From: Saprospiraceae bacterium
Lineage (GTDB): Bacteria; Bacteroidota; Bacteroidia; Chitinophagales; Saprospiraceae
DNA: 64,000 bases
NCBI GenBank assembly: GCA_020436835.1
Contig: JAGQWZ010000094.1
Span: forward strand, 55,431 to 119,430
Direction: 5' to 3'
Part shown: piece by piece, positions 8,645 through 17,293 of the stretch
Layout of the letters: each line of letters starts with the position of its first letter
Position numbering within the stretch: the first letter of the stretch is position 1
Notes under the pieces: generated by a model
Database searches by the model: none
Told to the model about the DNA's origin: nothing
The model's input: only the letters and a program-made list of their open reading frames with translations
Made by a program: the position numbers and the translations under genes

Positions 8645-10069
8645 ATGAATGAATTTTTTCCTATTTCCAATGCACTAAACCGGCGGACATTCCTGAAAAA
8701 TAGTCTGCTGGGATTGGGAGGAATTGCTCTTTCTGCAATGAATGGGAAAGGTTCAATTCCTGGGACAGAACTACCCCATTTTGCGGCAAAAGCAAAGAGA
8801 ATCATCTACCTGTTTCAAAGTGGGGCACCCTCGCAAATGGAGCTGTTCGACTATAAACCATTATTAAAAGAGCGATTTGGCGAAGAGTTGCCGGATTCAG
8901 TGCGGGGTGGACAACGGGTAACAGGGATGACCTCCAACCAGCGCTCTTTTCCCATAGCTATGGGAGATTTTACCTTTGAACAGTATGGACAGAGCGGAGC
9001 CTGGGTGAGTAATCTTTTGCCCTATCATCAAAAGATTGTGGATGAATTATGCTTTATCAAAAGCATGCATACCGAGGCAATTAACCACGATCCGGCAGTG
9101 ACTTTTGTCCAGACCGGATCTCAGCAGGCAGGACGTCCCAGTATGGGATCATGGATGAGCTACGGGCTGGGAAGCGAAAACGAAGATCTTCCGGCTTTTT
9201 GTGTCTTACTGTCCAGAAGTACCAATTTTGACCAACCTCTCTATGCAAAGTTATGGGGAAATGGGTTCTTGCCTTCTGAACATCAGGGAGTCATGTTTCG
9301 GTCTGGTCATGAGCCTGTACTATACCTCAGTGACCCGGATGGACTTGATCGCAAAACAAGGCGCCTCATGCTCGATCATTTGGCTGCTATGCATGAGAGT
9401 CAATATGAACATTGGAAGGATCCTGAAATCTTGGCAAGAATTAATCAGTATGAGATGGCCTACCGGATGCAGATGTCAGTACCGGAAACTTTGAAAACCA
9501 CTGATGAGCCGGAACACATCTATGATTTGTACGGTGAAGATGCACGTAAACCCGGAACATACGCCCATAATTGTCTACTTGCCCGTAAACTCATAGAAAA
9601 AGGGGTGCGATTCGTCCAACTTTATCATCAGGGATGGGATACGCATGGAAATCTTCCAAATCAGATCAAGTTGCTGGCGAAAGATACCGATCAGCCTTCG
9701 ACTGGATTACTAATAGATTTACAACAGAGGGGCCTCCTGGAGGACACGCTGGTGATTTGGGGTGGTGAATTTGGACGAGGGTGCTATTCGCAGGGCAAAC
9801 TTACTCCGGACAATTATGGCCGGGACCACCATCCACGCTGCTTCACTATCTGGATGGCCGGAGCAGGAGTAAATAAAGGTATGACCATTGGGAAAACTGA
9901 TGACTTCAGCTATAATATCGTGGAAGATCCGGTACACGTTCACGATTTTCAGGCTACAATCATGCACCTGATGGGAATTGATCATGAAAGATTCACCTAT
10001 AAATATCAGGGCAGGAGATTCAGACTCACGGATGTACATGGGACTATTGTAAAGAAGGCGCTGGCTTGA
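8645..10069 (+). CDS. DUF1501 family protein with Tat signal (sulfatase-like fold)
   Basis: This 474-residue protein carries a twin-arginine leader, NRRTFLKNSLLGLGGIALS (residues 12-30), so it is probably exported folded by Tat. The body is a DUF1501 domain, a relative of the alkaline phosphatase/sulfatase superfamily, with FQSGAPSQMELFDYKP near the start and the metal-site-like segments LYHQGWDTHGN, IWGGEFGRG and GRDHHPRCFTIWMAG. It is the standard partner of the PSCyt/DUF1553 protein just upstream. The pair is probably co-translated and acts in the envelope, but no substrate is known. Its stop codon directly abuts that of the convergent gene at 10070, with no space for a terminator between them. 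Confidence 0.9.
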   Translation: MNEFFPISNALNRRTFLKNSLLGLGGIALSAMNGKGSIPGTELPHFAAKAKRIIYLFQSGAPSQMELFDYKPLLKERFGEELPDSVRGGQRVTGMTSNQRSFPIAMGDFTFEQYGQSGAWVSNLLPYHQKIVDELCFIKSMHTEAINHDPAVTFVQTGSQQAGRPSMGSWMSYGLGSENEDLPAFCVLLSRSTNFDQPLYAKLWGNGFLPSEHQGVMFRSGHEPVLYLSDPDGLDRKTRRLMLDHLAAMHESQYEHWKDPEILARINQYEMAYRMQMSVPETLKTTDEPEHIYDLYGEDARKPGTYAHNCLLARKLIEKGVRFVQLYHQGWDTHGNLPNQIKLLAKDTDQPSTGLLIDLQQRGLLEDTLVIWGGEFGRGCYSQGKLTPDNYGRDHHPRCFTIWMAGAGVNKGMTIGKTDDFSYNIVEDPVHVHDFQATIMHLMGIDHERFTYKYQGRRFRLTDVHGTIVKKALA

Positions 10070-11182
10070 TCACATCAGTTTCTCAAACAATTCGATGTAT
10101 TGATCAATTAGTTTGGCCGGATTATATTTGGTAACGTGTCGATGCAAATAGCCTGTTGATCTACGGGATTCTTCCCATTGATCGAGTAGTTTCCGTGTCT
10201 TGACAAGAAGATCATCTTCACTTATATAGAGATGTTCCGCATGATGGCTTTCGGGTATATGTTCGGGAAAGGCAAGCCGGTTAGGTAAAAGAGGATAGCA
10301 TTGGGCGATAATGGCTTCCACCACCGAAATGCCAAAAAAATCTTGTTTGCTCGTCGAAATAATGATGTCTGACTTCCAAAGCCACTGGTAATAATCCTTT
10401 CTTTCGGGAATGAAGCCCCAATGCACAATCCGGTCTGCCAAAGGTGAATGACGAATCGCTTCAAAAATAGGGGGAGACCGGTGGAAGTGCTGGCCCAGGA
10501 TTGCCAGCTGAAACGGCTTCCCTTCGGCCGCAATTTGTCTAATCACTTTAAAAAATAAGTCGGGATCTTTATCATATTCCCATCGATGGTTCCAAAGGAT
10601 GACCGGTACCTGATTGGAGAACTGCTTTTTTTCCTGCATTAGAATTTCAAAATCGATACCGGGATAAATCACTGATGATTTATTATGCAGTTGATCTGGA
10701 GATGTAAGGAGTGTCCCACCGGGGAATTGCTTCAAGAAGGGAATGAGAGCATCAAGGAAAACTTGACGATGAAATTCTGAATTGAAGAGGATCCAATCTG
10801 CCAGAACCGCACTACTGAAGTTGATAAATGCATAGTGGTTGTCAAATTTTTTTTGCCGATCCATATCCATTCTGGAGACAGGATAGGTGAGTTGGTTTTC
10901 ATGAAAATAGATGATTACCCGACAATTCTTTTTAAGATGACGACGGCAATGCGCCATGAAAATATTCAGATCCAACATTTCTGTTGCCAGAATCAAATCG
11001 GGTACAAAACCACTATTGATCAATTTTTCAGCTAGCTCCAGGCTACCTCCGTGCATCCGCCATTTCCAGTGATAGGGGGGGAGCGTCAGCTTGAAAATCT
11101 GATGTGGAAGGCCTTTGCTCAGGTGGTCCAGCCATAGCTCATGACTGGGGGTGAGATAAGGGTCTATGATCAGTATTTTCAT
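10070..11182 (-). CDS. DUF3524/GT4-type glycosyltransferase, tRNA-queuosine mannosyltransferase homologue
   Basis: This 370-residue protein has the N-terminal DUF3524 domain: MKILIIDPYLTPSHELWLD, then the LPPYHWKWRMHGGS motif, an ILATEMLDLN segment and IIYFHENQLTYPVS. The C-terminal half is a GT-B donor domain, with ILWNHRWEYDKDPDLFF and DIIISTSKQDFFGISVVEAI. This architecture defines GTDC1/QTMAN, the enzyme that mannosylates queuosine at the tRNA-Asp wobble position in animals, and many bacterial homologues exist. The window also encodes Tgt (26282), so queuosine is available as an acceptor. Mannosylation of bacterial tRNA is inference; no bacterial product is proven by this sequence. The gene is a single minus-strand gene between plus-strand operons. 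Confidence 0.82.
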   Translation of the reverse strand: MKILIIDPYLTPSHELWLDHLSKGLPHQIFKLTLPPYHWKWRMHGGSLELAEKLINSGFVPDLILATEMLDLNIFMAHCRRHLKKNCRVIIYFHENQLTYPVSRMDMDRQKKFDNHYAFINFSSAVLADWILFNSEFHRQVFLDALIPFLKQFPGGTLLTSPDQLHNKSSVIYPGIDFEILMQEKKQFSNQVPVILWNHRWEYDKDPDLFFKVIRQIAAEGKPFQLAILGQHFHRSPPIFEAIRHSPLADRIVHWGFIPERKDYYQWLWKSDIIISTSKQDFFGISVVEAIIAQCYPLLPNRLAFPEHIPESHHAEHLYISEDDLLVKTRKLLDQWEESRRSTGYLHRHVTKYNPAKLIDQYIELFEKLM

Positions 11183-11247
11183 TTCACATTCTTGGCAAAG
11201 AAACTATTTAGCTAAATTTATTTCTTATTGTTCTTTTCAGAACCACA

Positions 11248-12507
11248 ATGAAAGAAAAATCGCTGGCCCCGTACATACATCCTCAGATCAAAATCCTGGA
11301 GGAAGAATTGCACAACAAACAAGTGCAGTTAAACTTCTTAATGCGCATCACTCAGGCCATCAATGCCAATATGTCTCAGAGGGATCTCTTTGAGATGTAT
11401 GCACAATTCCTTCACCAAGACCTGGGAGTAAATCGACTGGCGATGCTCTTTAAAGAGCCATTGGGTTGGAAATGTCATAAAGTGATTGATTATGAACCCA
11501 AGGAAATTGAGCAGCTCGCAAACATTCTCGTAAGAAAGTACAAAGACTTCTCCAGATTGGGTGAGCTTAGTCCCGAGCTACTAAAACCATTTGAACTGGT
11601 AATTCCGGTTTTCCATAAAGACGATCCCCTGGCCTACATCTTGGTTGGTAAGATCAATCAGACTGAAGATGCATATGATCGTTTTAAGTTCATGATCAGT
11701 ATCACGAATGTAGTTGCCGTAGCAATTGAGAACAAGAGGTTGTTTAACCGGCATGTTGAGCAGGAAGCTTATAAGAAGGAGCTCGAATTGGCTCAAAGAG
11801 TACAAAAAATGTTGATTCCTTCAGAGTTTCCTGAACTTCCTGCAGTAGAATTATCCACGATCTACCGACCCCATTCCGATATCGGAGGCGATTACTTTGA
11901 CTACTTCATTCTGGAAGATGGTAATCTTATCATTTGTCTGGCCGATGTTTCGGGCAAAGGTATCCCGGCTGCAATTTTGATGGCTAATTTTCAAGCTACC
12001 ATGCGTTCAGCTGTAAAGATCTATCACCAGTTAGATGACCTGGTACAACATATCAATACCAATTTGGTTGGAATCACCAAGAGTGAGCGAATCGTAACGT
12101 TCTTCATCCTTAAGTTCGATCCGGTAAAGCGTGAAATCCGTTATGTTAATGCCGGTCATAATCCCCCTATCTACATAAATGGACATAGTACGGAACTGCT
12201 CAAAAAAGGTTGCCCGATACTTGGAGCAATAGAACATCTCGACAATATAGACGTTGGAACCATTGAAATTGGTGATAGCGAATCACTTTTTGTACTTTAT
12301 ACCGATGGCCTCACCGATTTACGTGATATTCATGGTGCGTATTTTGATGAGGAAAAGCTAATACAGTTTAGCGAAAAGCATAAAAGAGTATCAGCAGGTG
12401 ATTTCAATAAACAACTTCTGGAAGCAATGGAAAAATTTAAGGGACAGCGGGCATATCCGGATGATATTGCAGTTGTCACCTGTAAAATTAAGGCCAGATC
12501 TGAATAA
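11248..12507 (+). CDS. GAF-like domain plus SpoIIE/PP2C serine phosphatase
   Basis: This is a 419-residue cytoplasmic protein without membrane segments. Residues about 25-170 look like a GAF-type sensor domain preceded by a short coiled coil. A helical linker with ELAQRVQKMLIP leads into a PP2C phosphatase of the SpoIIE/RsbU type. Metal-site motifs are visible: IGGDYFDYF (about 211-219), LADVSGKGIPAA (about 231), LFVLYTDGLTDLRD (about 347) and PDDIAVV near the end. Such proteins dephosphorylate anti-sigma antagonists in partner-switching pathways, but no anti-sigma antagonist or serine kinase gene lies nearby, so its target is unknown. The TM2 gene starts 32 bp downstream. Confidence 0.9.
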   Translation: MKEKSLAPYIHPQIKILEEELHNKQVQLNFLMRITQAINANMSQRDLFEMYAQFLHQDLGVNRLAMLFKEPLGWKCHKVIDYEPKEIEQLANILVRKYKDFSRLGELSPELLKPFELVIPVFHKDDPLAYILVGKINQTEDAYDRFKFMISITNVVAVAIENKRLFNRHVEQEAYKKELELAQRVQKMLIPSEFPELPAVELSTIYRPHSDIGGDYFDYFILEDGNLIICLADVSGKGIPAAILMANFQATMRSAVKIYHQLDDLVQHINTNLVGITKSERIVTFFILKFDPVKREIRYVNAGHNPPIYINGHSTELLKKGCPILGAIEHLDNIDVGTIEIGDSESLFVLYTDGLTDLRDIHGAYFDEEKLIQFSEKHKRVSAGDFNKQLLEAMEKFKGQRAYPDDIAVVTCKIKARSE

Positions 12508-12539
12508 AATCGGGCCATTCGAACGTTTTAATGTAATAG

Positions 12540-13325
12540 ATGAAGAATAAGAATGTAGCTGCTATACTAGCTTTTTTTGGAGGATTTGTCGGCTTGCATC
12601 GATTTTATTTGGGGCAAGTGGGTCTCGGTGTAGTGTATGCATTGCTATTTGTGACCGGAATATCCGTTATCCTGGGTATCCTGGATGGCATTATTTTTCT
12701 GACTATGGATCAACATGTTTTTGATGCCAAATATAACCGGAGATATGGATTCGAAGCCAGAAGGGATACGGACTTTCAACGTCCGGGACGCAGAGCTACC
12801 AGCTATGAGCGATATCAGAGCCAGAGAGCACCCCAACGTAAACCAAGAGCAAAGCGACCGGTGAGACGACCTTCTTCGCGAGTAAGGAACAACCCCTTCA
12901 AACTGGCAGGTATCAAGAAGTTTAAGGAATTTGATATTGAAGCGGCGATCGAGGATTTTAAGCAAGCCCTTAAAATTGATCCAAACGATCTAACCATTCA
13001 TTTTAATCTCGCTTGTGCATATTCTCAGACAGAACAAGCTGAGAAGGCGTTCGAACATATAAGTCGAGCGGTAGAAATGGGGTTTAATGACTTCGGCAAG
13101 ATCGATTCGCATGATGCGCTCGCTTACATGCGGATTCAGCCTCAATGGGAGGAATTTAAGACCAATGGATACACGTTAAGAAAACAACTGGCTGCTCCGA
13201 AGGAGAATTTACTGGATAATGATCTTCTCCTTGAACAACTTAAAAAACTGAATGAGCTGAAAGAAAAGGGGCTGATCACGGAAAAGGAATTTATAGAACA
13301 AAAAAGCAAATTAACCAGGCAGTAA
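12540..13325 (+). CDS. TM2 domain protein with TPR and SHOCT-like C-terminus
   Basis: This 261-residue protein begins with a TM2 domain: KNVAAILAFFGGFVGLHRFYLGQ and a second helix around residues 32-56. A basic, Arg/Pro-rich linker follows (about 75-120). A TPR-like region comes next, FDIEAAIEDFKQALKIDPND and IHFNLACAYSQTEQAEKAFE (about 135-195). The C-terminal LKKLNELKEKGLITEKEF is a SHOCT-type short helical motif. The N-terminus is membrane-embedded and the rest is probably cytoplasmic. Function is unknown; SHOCT and TPR segments suggest protein-protein contacts. It lies between the PP2C phosphatase and the CBS gene (4 bp gap), so it is probably in one transcript with them. Confidence 0.85.
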   Translation: MKNKNVAAILAFFGGFVGLHRFYLGQVGLGVVYALLFVTGISVILGILDGIIFLTMDQHVFDAKYNRRYGFEARRDTDFQRPGRRATSYERYQSQRAPQRKPRAKRPVRRPSSRVRNNPFKLAGIKKFKEFDIEAAIEDFKQALKIDPNDLTIHFNLACAYSQTEQAEKAFEHISRAVEMGFNDFGKIDSHDALAYMRIQPQWEEFKTNGYTLRKQLAAPKENLLDNDLLLEQLKKLNELKEKGLITEKEFIEQKSKLTRQ

Positions 13326-13329
13326 ATAG

Positions 13330-13989
13330 ATGAATGCAATAAACTTACTTTCTTATTCCATTCCGCTACTAAAAACATCAACAACCGGGCGAGAAGCATT
13401 GGATCTCATGAGTGATCACTTTGTTCAACATCTACCGATTGTCAATAATGAACAATTGCTTGGCATAATATCGGAAGACGATATTCTGGAGAATGACGAA
13501 GAAGAGTCAATAGGATCCTATCAACTATCAATTCAGCAACCCCCGGTGAAATCGTCCGACCATATCTTCGATGTTATGGCCCAGATCGCCAGGTCCAGAC
13601 TGACGGTAATCCCTGTGGTCGATGATAGTGACAAATTTCTTGGGGTAATCAGTCAGCAGGATCTCCTGAAATATTTTGCTGATAGCTATTCTTTTAGTGA
13701 AACCGGTGGAATCATTGTTTTGGAAATGAGCAGGACCGATTATGCTCTATCAGACATATGTCGGGTCGTGGAAGGAGAAAATGTCGCTGTTATCTCCAGC
13801 TTTATCTCCCGGGCAACGGAGGAAAATCAGATCAATCTACATATAAAAATAAGTGACTCCGAAATCTATAGAGTCATCGCTGCATTAGACCGGTATGGTT
13901 ATAATATCGTTGCCAGTTACACCGAGCAACCTGATACTGATGTTTTAAAAGACCGCTTCGAGTCATTTATGCACTATCTTAATTTTTAA
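13330..13989 (+). CDS. CBS domain pair protein with ACT-like C-terminus
   Basis: The 219-residue protein has two tandem CBS repeats. The first includes LMSDHFVQHLPIVNNEQLLGIISEDDI split over residues 18-44, and the second includes RSRLTVIPVVDDSDKFLGVI (about 91-110). CBS pairs bind adenosyl nucleotides and act as regulatory modules. The last 90 residues (GGIIVLEMSRTDYALSDICR onward) look like an ACT-type regulatory domain. The TAA stop overlaps the ATG of the outer-membrane protein gene (TAATG), showing translational coupling. CBS protein genes next to nadK and bamA-like genes are a recurrent Bacteroidota arrangement, from memory. The ligand is unknown. Confidence 0.88.
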   Translation: MNAINLLSYSIPLLKTSTTGREALDLMSDHFVQHLPIVNNEQLLGIISEDDILENDEEESIGSYQLSIQQPPVKSSDHIFDVMAQIARSRLTVIPVVDDSDKFLGVISQQDLLKYFADSYSFSETGGIIVLEMSRTDYALSDICRVVEGENVAVISSFISRATEENQINLHIKISDSEIYRVIAALDRYGYNIVASYTEQPDTDVLKDRFESFMHYLNF

Positions 13990-15422
13990 TGCCATCTGAC
14001 TGTATGGTAAATCAGCAAAGTAGAAGCCGCCGGTGCACTCTGCTCTGGCTTTTGTGCGCCTTCTTTGTGCCATCTATAAGGGCACAATCTGATTTCATTA
14101 TAGTGCAGAGTCTGGAAATTAAGGGAAATAAAAAAACCAAAGAAGCCCTCATTCTCCGCGAAATGGACCTGGGTATAAATGATACACTTCATATTGCCAA
14201 TGTCTCAAATCGATTTGAAAAGAATGAGAAATTACTGATGAATACCGGGCTATTTAATCAGGTAAATATTAATATAGAAAACTGGAATGAGGAGGTCATG
14301 GCAGTCGATCTCACGGTAGAGGTAGTCGAATCCTGGTATATTTTTCCGTTACCGATTTTCAACCTGGCTGATCGTAATTTGAATGTTTGGTGGACTGAAT
14401 TTAACGGATCTTTAAAGCGCGTTAATTACGGGATGCGATTCGTTTATGTCAATTTTTCCGGCAATAAAGATAATTTGAAGTTGACCTTACAGGGAGGATA
14501 TACCCGGAGGGTGCTATTGCAGTATGAGCGACCCTATATAAACCGGAGAAAAACTTTTGGAATTACGGGACGATTTTTCTTTGACCATCGACGGGAATTT
14601 GCCTACGAAACAAGAGGGAATAAACAGGTTTTCTATGAGGATCAGGATCAGATAAATTATCGGAGTACAAAGGCAATTCTCTCTTTTCATTTTCGTCCGA
14701 GAGTCGAGGGTTTTCACGAATGGCTGGTTAAATACGAAAAGAACCGGGTTACCGATAGTATACTGGATATAAATCAGCGATATTTCAATGGTCGTTCGAC
14801 TATGCGTTATTTTGAAATTGATTATGTTTTCAGACGGGAAAGAAGAGATAACCGATTCTATCCGGTGAAAGGGAACTTCCTCGAAGTCGAAGCTCAAAAA
14901 ATTGGTCTTGGGATTTATAATCACATCAATAAACTGAATACCTCCGTTGCTTATGCGCACTATTTTCCACTCAGTAATCGGCTGAATTTGGAAATGCGGG
15001 TTAAAGGACAAAGAGAATGGCTTCGAGGCCAACATCCATATTTCGGATTGGAAGCCCTGGGTTACGGAGAAGATTATGTGCGCGGGTATGAATTTTACGT
15101 CATCGATGGCACTGATTTTTTACTTTCCCGGAATTCGTTCAGAATTAAAATATTTGACCGGATATTTGATTTAAAGAAAAAAATGCCAGTTAAGAATTAC
15201 CGACTCTTCCCGGTGACCCTTTGGTTTACCCTAAATGCCGATTTTGGCAAATCATATAACTATCTTTTCAATGAAGAAAACACACTGAATAATGATTGGT
15301 TATTTGGAAGGGGCGTAGGGCTGGATATGGTACTCTATTATAAATATGCATTCCAGATAGAGTATAGTTTTAATCATTTGAACGAGAAAGGTATATTTTT
15401 GCACATCAGGTCTGACTTCTAA
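13989..15422 (+). CDS. BamA/TamA-like outer-membrane protein (POTRA plus beta-barrel)
   Basis: This 477-residue protein has an N-terminal signal sequence (LLWLLCAFFVPSIRAQ), one clear POTRA-like domain (IIVQSLEIKGNKKTKEALIL through VDLTVEVVESW, about 35-115), and a long C-terminal region of alternating hydrophobic strands ending in Phe (LHIRSDF), as expected for a beta-barrel of the Omp85/surface-antigen D15 superfamily. It is much shorter than true BamA with five POTRAs, so it is probably a secondary Omp85-type assembly or transport protein. The start overlaps the CBS stop and its own stop overlaps the nadK start (both TAATG), so the three genes are coupled. A start at the internal ATG (M6) is also possible. 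Confidence 0.85.
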   Translation: MPSDCMVNQQSRSRRCTLLWLLCAFFVPSIRAQSDFIIVQSLEIKGNKKTKEALILREMDLGINDTLHIANVSNRFEKNEKLLMNTGLFNQVNINIENWNEEVMAVDLTVEVVESWYIFPLPIFNLADRNLNVWWTEFNGSLKRVNYGMRFVYVNFSGNKDNLKLTLQGGYTRRVLLQYERPYINRRKTFGITGRFFFDHRREFAYETRGNKQVFYEDQDQINYRSTKAILSFHFRPRVEGFHEWLVKYEKNRVTDSILDINQRYFNGRSTMRYFEIDYVFRRERRDNRFYPVKGNFLEVEAQKIGLGIYNHINKLNTSVAYAHYFPLSNRLNLEMRVKGQREWLRGQHPYFGLEALGYGEDYVRGYEFYVIDGTDFLLSRNSFRIKIFDRIFDLKKKMPVKNYRLFPVTLWFTLNADFGKSYNYLFNEENTLNNDWLFGRGVGLDMVLYYKYAFQIEYSFNHLNEKGIFLHIRSDF

Positions 15423-16309
15423 TGAAAGTATTTATCTACGGAAAGAGATTTACGGAGACGCAATTTGCCTCGGTGCAACTTCTATTCAACTTGCTCGAAC
15501 GCGATAATGCCGAGGTTTTTGTTTTCCAACCCTATCTGGAAGAGATTAAATCTCAAATTGAAATTCGGTCGCAGGTTCATAGTATCGTAGATTTTCAGGA
15601 TTTGAAAAACCGCGATATCGATTATGCATTCACCCTGGGAGGAGATGGCACCATATTAAGCGCAGTAACGCTCATACAGGATACCGGCATTCCAATCATG
15701 GGGATTAATCTCGGGCGTTTGGGGTTTCTAGCCAGCATTGAAGAAAAGCTTATCGACCAGGCCCTGCAGATGCTGAAATCCAAGAGATATCGTCTGGAAG
15801 AACGGTCAATGCTATTTCTCGAATCCAGTCGACCCATTTTCGGAGAACATCTTTACGCATTGAATGATTTTACGATTCTCAAGCGGGATAACTCTTCAAT
15901 GATTGTTATCCATGCCTATGTTAATGGAGAGTTTCTTAATTCCTATTGGGCGGACGGTCTGATAGTCAGTACCCCTACCGGTTCAACCGGTTATTCCTTA
16001 AGCTGTGGGGGTCCGATTGTTTTTCCTCGATCAAAGGATTTCATTATTACTCCGGTAGCTCCGCATAATCTCAATGTAAGACCTTTGGTTATTTCAGATG
16101 ATTCTGTGATCAGTTTTGAAGTAGAGGGCAGGACAGAAAATTTTCTCTGTACACTCGATTCAAGGTTTGAAATCATAACTCAAGATTTCAAATTGGCCGT
16201 ACGAAAATGTGATTTCGGGATTAATTTGGTACAGCTTGAAGAAATGTCATTTATGAAAACAATGCGAAACAAACTTATGTGGGGAATTGACACGAGAAAA
16301 CATTTTTGA
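15422..16309 (+). CDS. nadK: NAD kinase
   Basis: NAD kinase phosphorylates NAD to NADP in the cytoplasm. The 295-residue protein has the GGDGT motif in FTLGGDGTILSAV (about 71-83), GINLGRLGFLASI (about 98-110), NDFTILKRDNSSMI, and the glycine-rich STPTGSTGYSLSCGGPI (about 184-200). All are diagnostic for the family. It is the last gene of the CBS-Omp85-nadK group and starts within the TAATG overlap. Nothing is unusual. Confidence 0.96.
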   Translation: MKVFIYGKRFTETQFASVQLLFNLLERDNAEVFVFQPYLEEIKSQIEIRSQVHSIVDFQDLKNRDIDYAFTLGGDGTILSAVTLIQDTGIPIMGINLGRLGFLASIEEKLIDQALQMLKSKRYRLEERSMLFLESSRPIFGEHLYALNDFTILKRDNSSMIVIHAYVNGEFLNSYWADGLIVSTPTGSTGYSLSCGGPIVFPRSKDFIITPVAPHNLNVRPLVISDDSVISFEVEGRTENFLCTLDSRFEIITQDFKLAVRKCDFGINLVQLEEMSFMKTMRNKLMWGIDTRKHF

Positions 16310-16439
16310 ATTTGAAACCGTCTTAATACCATAGCACAAAAACAAAGCAGGCAAAGTGTAGCATCAATGTAAGATTTTGATCTCTTTCGTTGGATTTTGT
16401 CTTGTATTTGTGATAAATTGAAGTCAAATTTAGATCAGG

Positions 16440-17114
16440 TTGAGCTCCTCTTTCTTAACATATACTGAAGACCTGGTAGCACAATATCGCGAGTTGGATC
16501 CTGGTGCTTTCAGGGACATTATTCGCTTCTATGAAGCACACAGGAAGCAATTGCCTCATCTGGATGTCGACGATTTCATTGAGATTGAATTTGGCTATGT
16601 CAATGCCCTTTTCGAAGTAGGGCGATATGAAGCGTTTCTGGTTACCACTCAGCCACTACTGGAAACATTGATCTATCATAATATCCAGTTTGTAAATGGG
16701 GATGATGCCTATGAAAATCTGCTGTTCAGAAAAGCAGCCGCTCATTACCAACTTTTGGAGCTCAATACCGCCACAAGGGTATTATGGGAATTATTACGGC
16801 TCAATCCCGACAATCAGGCAGCAGGATACTTACTTAAAAGATGCCTGGTCCGCACCGAACCGACGTTCCTGCAGAATGCAAAAGCTGTCAGTATTTTCCT
16901 ATTCCTCCTATCAGCCTTGGTCATCGGTCTTGAGCTGTTGATCATAAGACCTTTTTACGATGAATATGCCCACCAGATTGAAATCGGACGTATCAGCATA
17001 TTCCTTTTTGCTCTGTTCCTCCTGATTGTCGCCGATGGAACTCATCGACTGCGTTCTTTCCACCACGTAAATCGACAGCTTGAATCCTTTAGGAAGCGTC
17101 GAAATGGCATTTAG
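16440..17114 (+). CDS. uncharacterised protein with two C-terminal membrane helices
   Basis: This 224-residue ORF has no family that I recognise. Residues 1-140 are helical and look TPR-like (for example ENLLFRKAAAHYQLLELNTA and LRLNPDNQAAGYLLKRC). Two hydrophobic helices follow, AKAVSIFLFLLSALVIGLEL (about 144-163) and IGRISIFLFALFLLIVAD (about 182-199), then a short basic tail. The start is uncertain: the ORF opens with TTG at 16440 and no ATG lies nearby in frame. The upstream gap of 130 bp has no clear promoter. A role in membrane-associated protein interactions is only a guess. Confidence 0.7.
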   Translation: MSSSFLTYTEDLVAQYRELDPGAFRDIIRFYEAHRKQLPHLDVDDFIEIEFGYVNALFEVGRYEAFLVTTQPLLETLIYHNIQFVNGDDAYENLLFRKAAAHYQLLELNTATRVLWELLRLNPDNQAAGYLLKRCLVRTEPTFLQNAKAVSIFLFLLSALVIGLELLIIRPFYDEYAHQIEIGRISIFLFALFLLIVADGTHRLRSFHHVNRQLESFRKRRNGI

Positions 17115-17293
17115 CAAACATCCTGAAGTAGCATAATCCCAGCTTCCTGTAATAGCTTTTATGGAATTGGCATGACAATTGCATTTCTAGAGATATAATG
17201 GAAAAATAAATATTTTCTCTCAGCAGGTAAAATGCTCAGGAGTCAATATTGACGGACGATTCATTGCTCACAAACTCAAAATAGTAACCGCGA

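Noticed and set aside
14514..15035. 173-codon open frame antisense to the outer-membrane protein gene
   Set aside because: It lies wholly opposite a convincing Omp85-type gene, has no recognisable domain, and its composition follows from the opposite frame.
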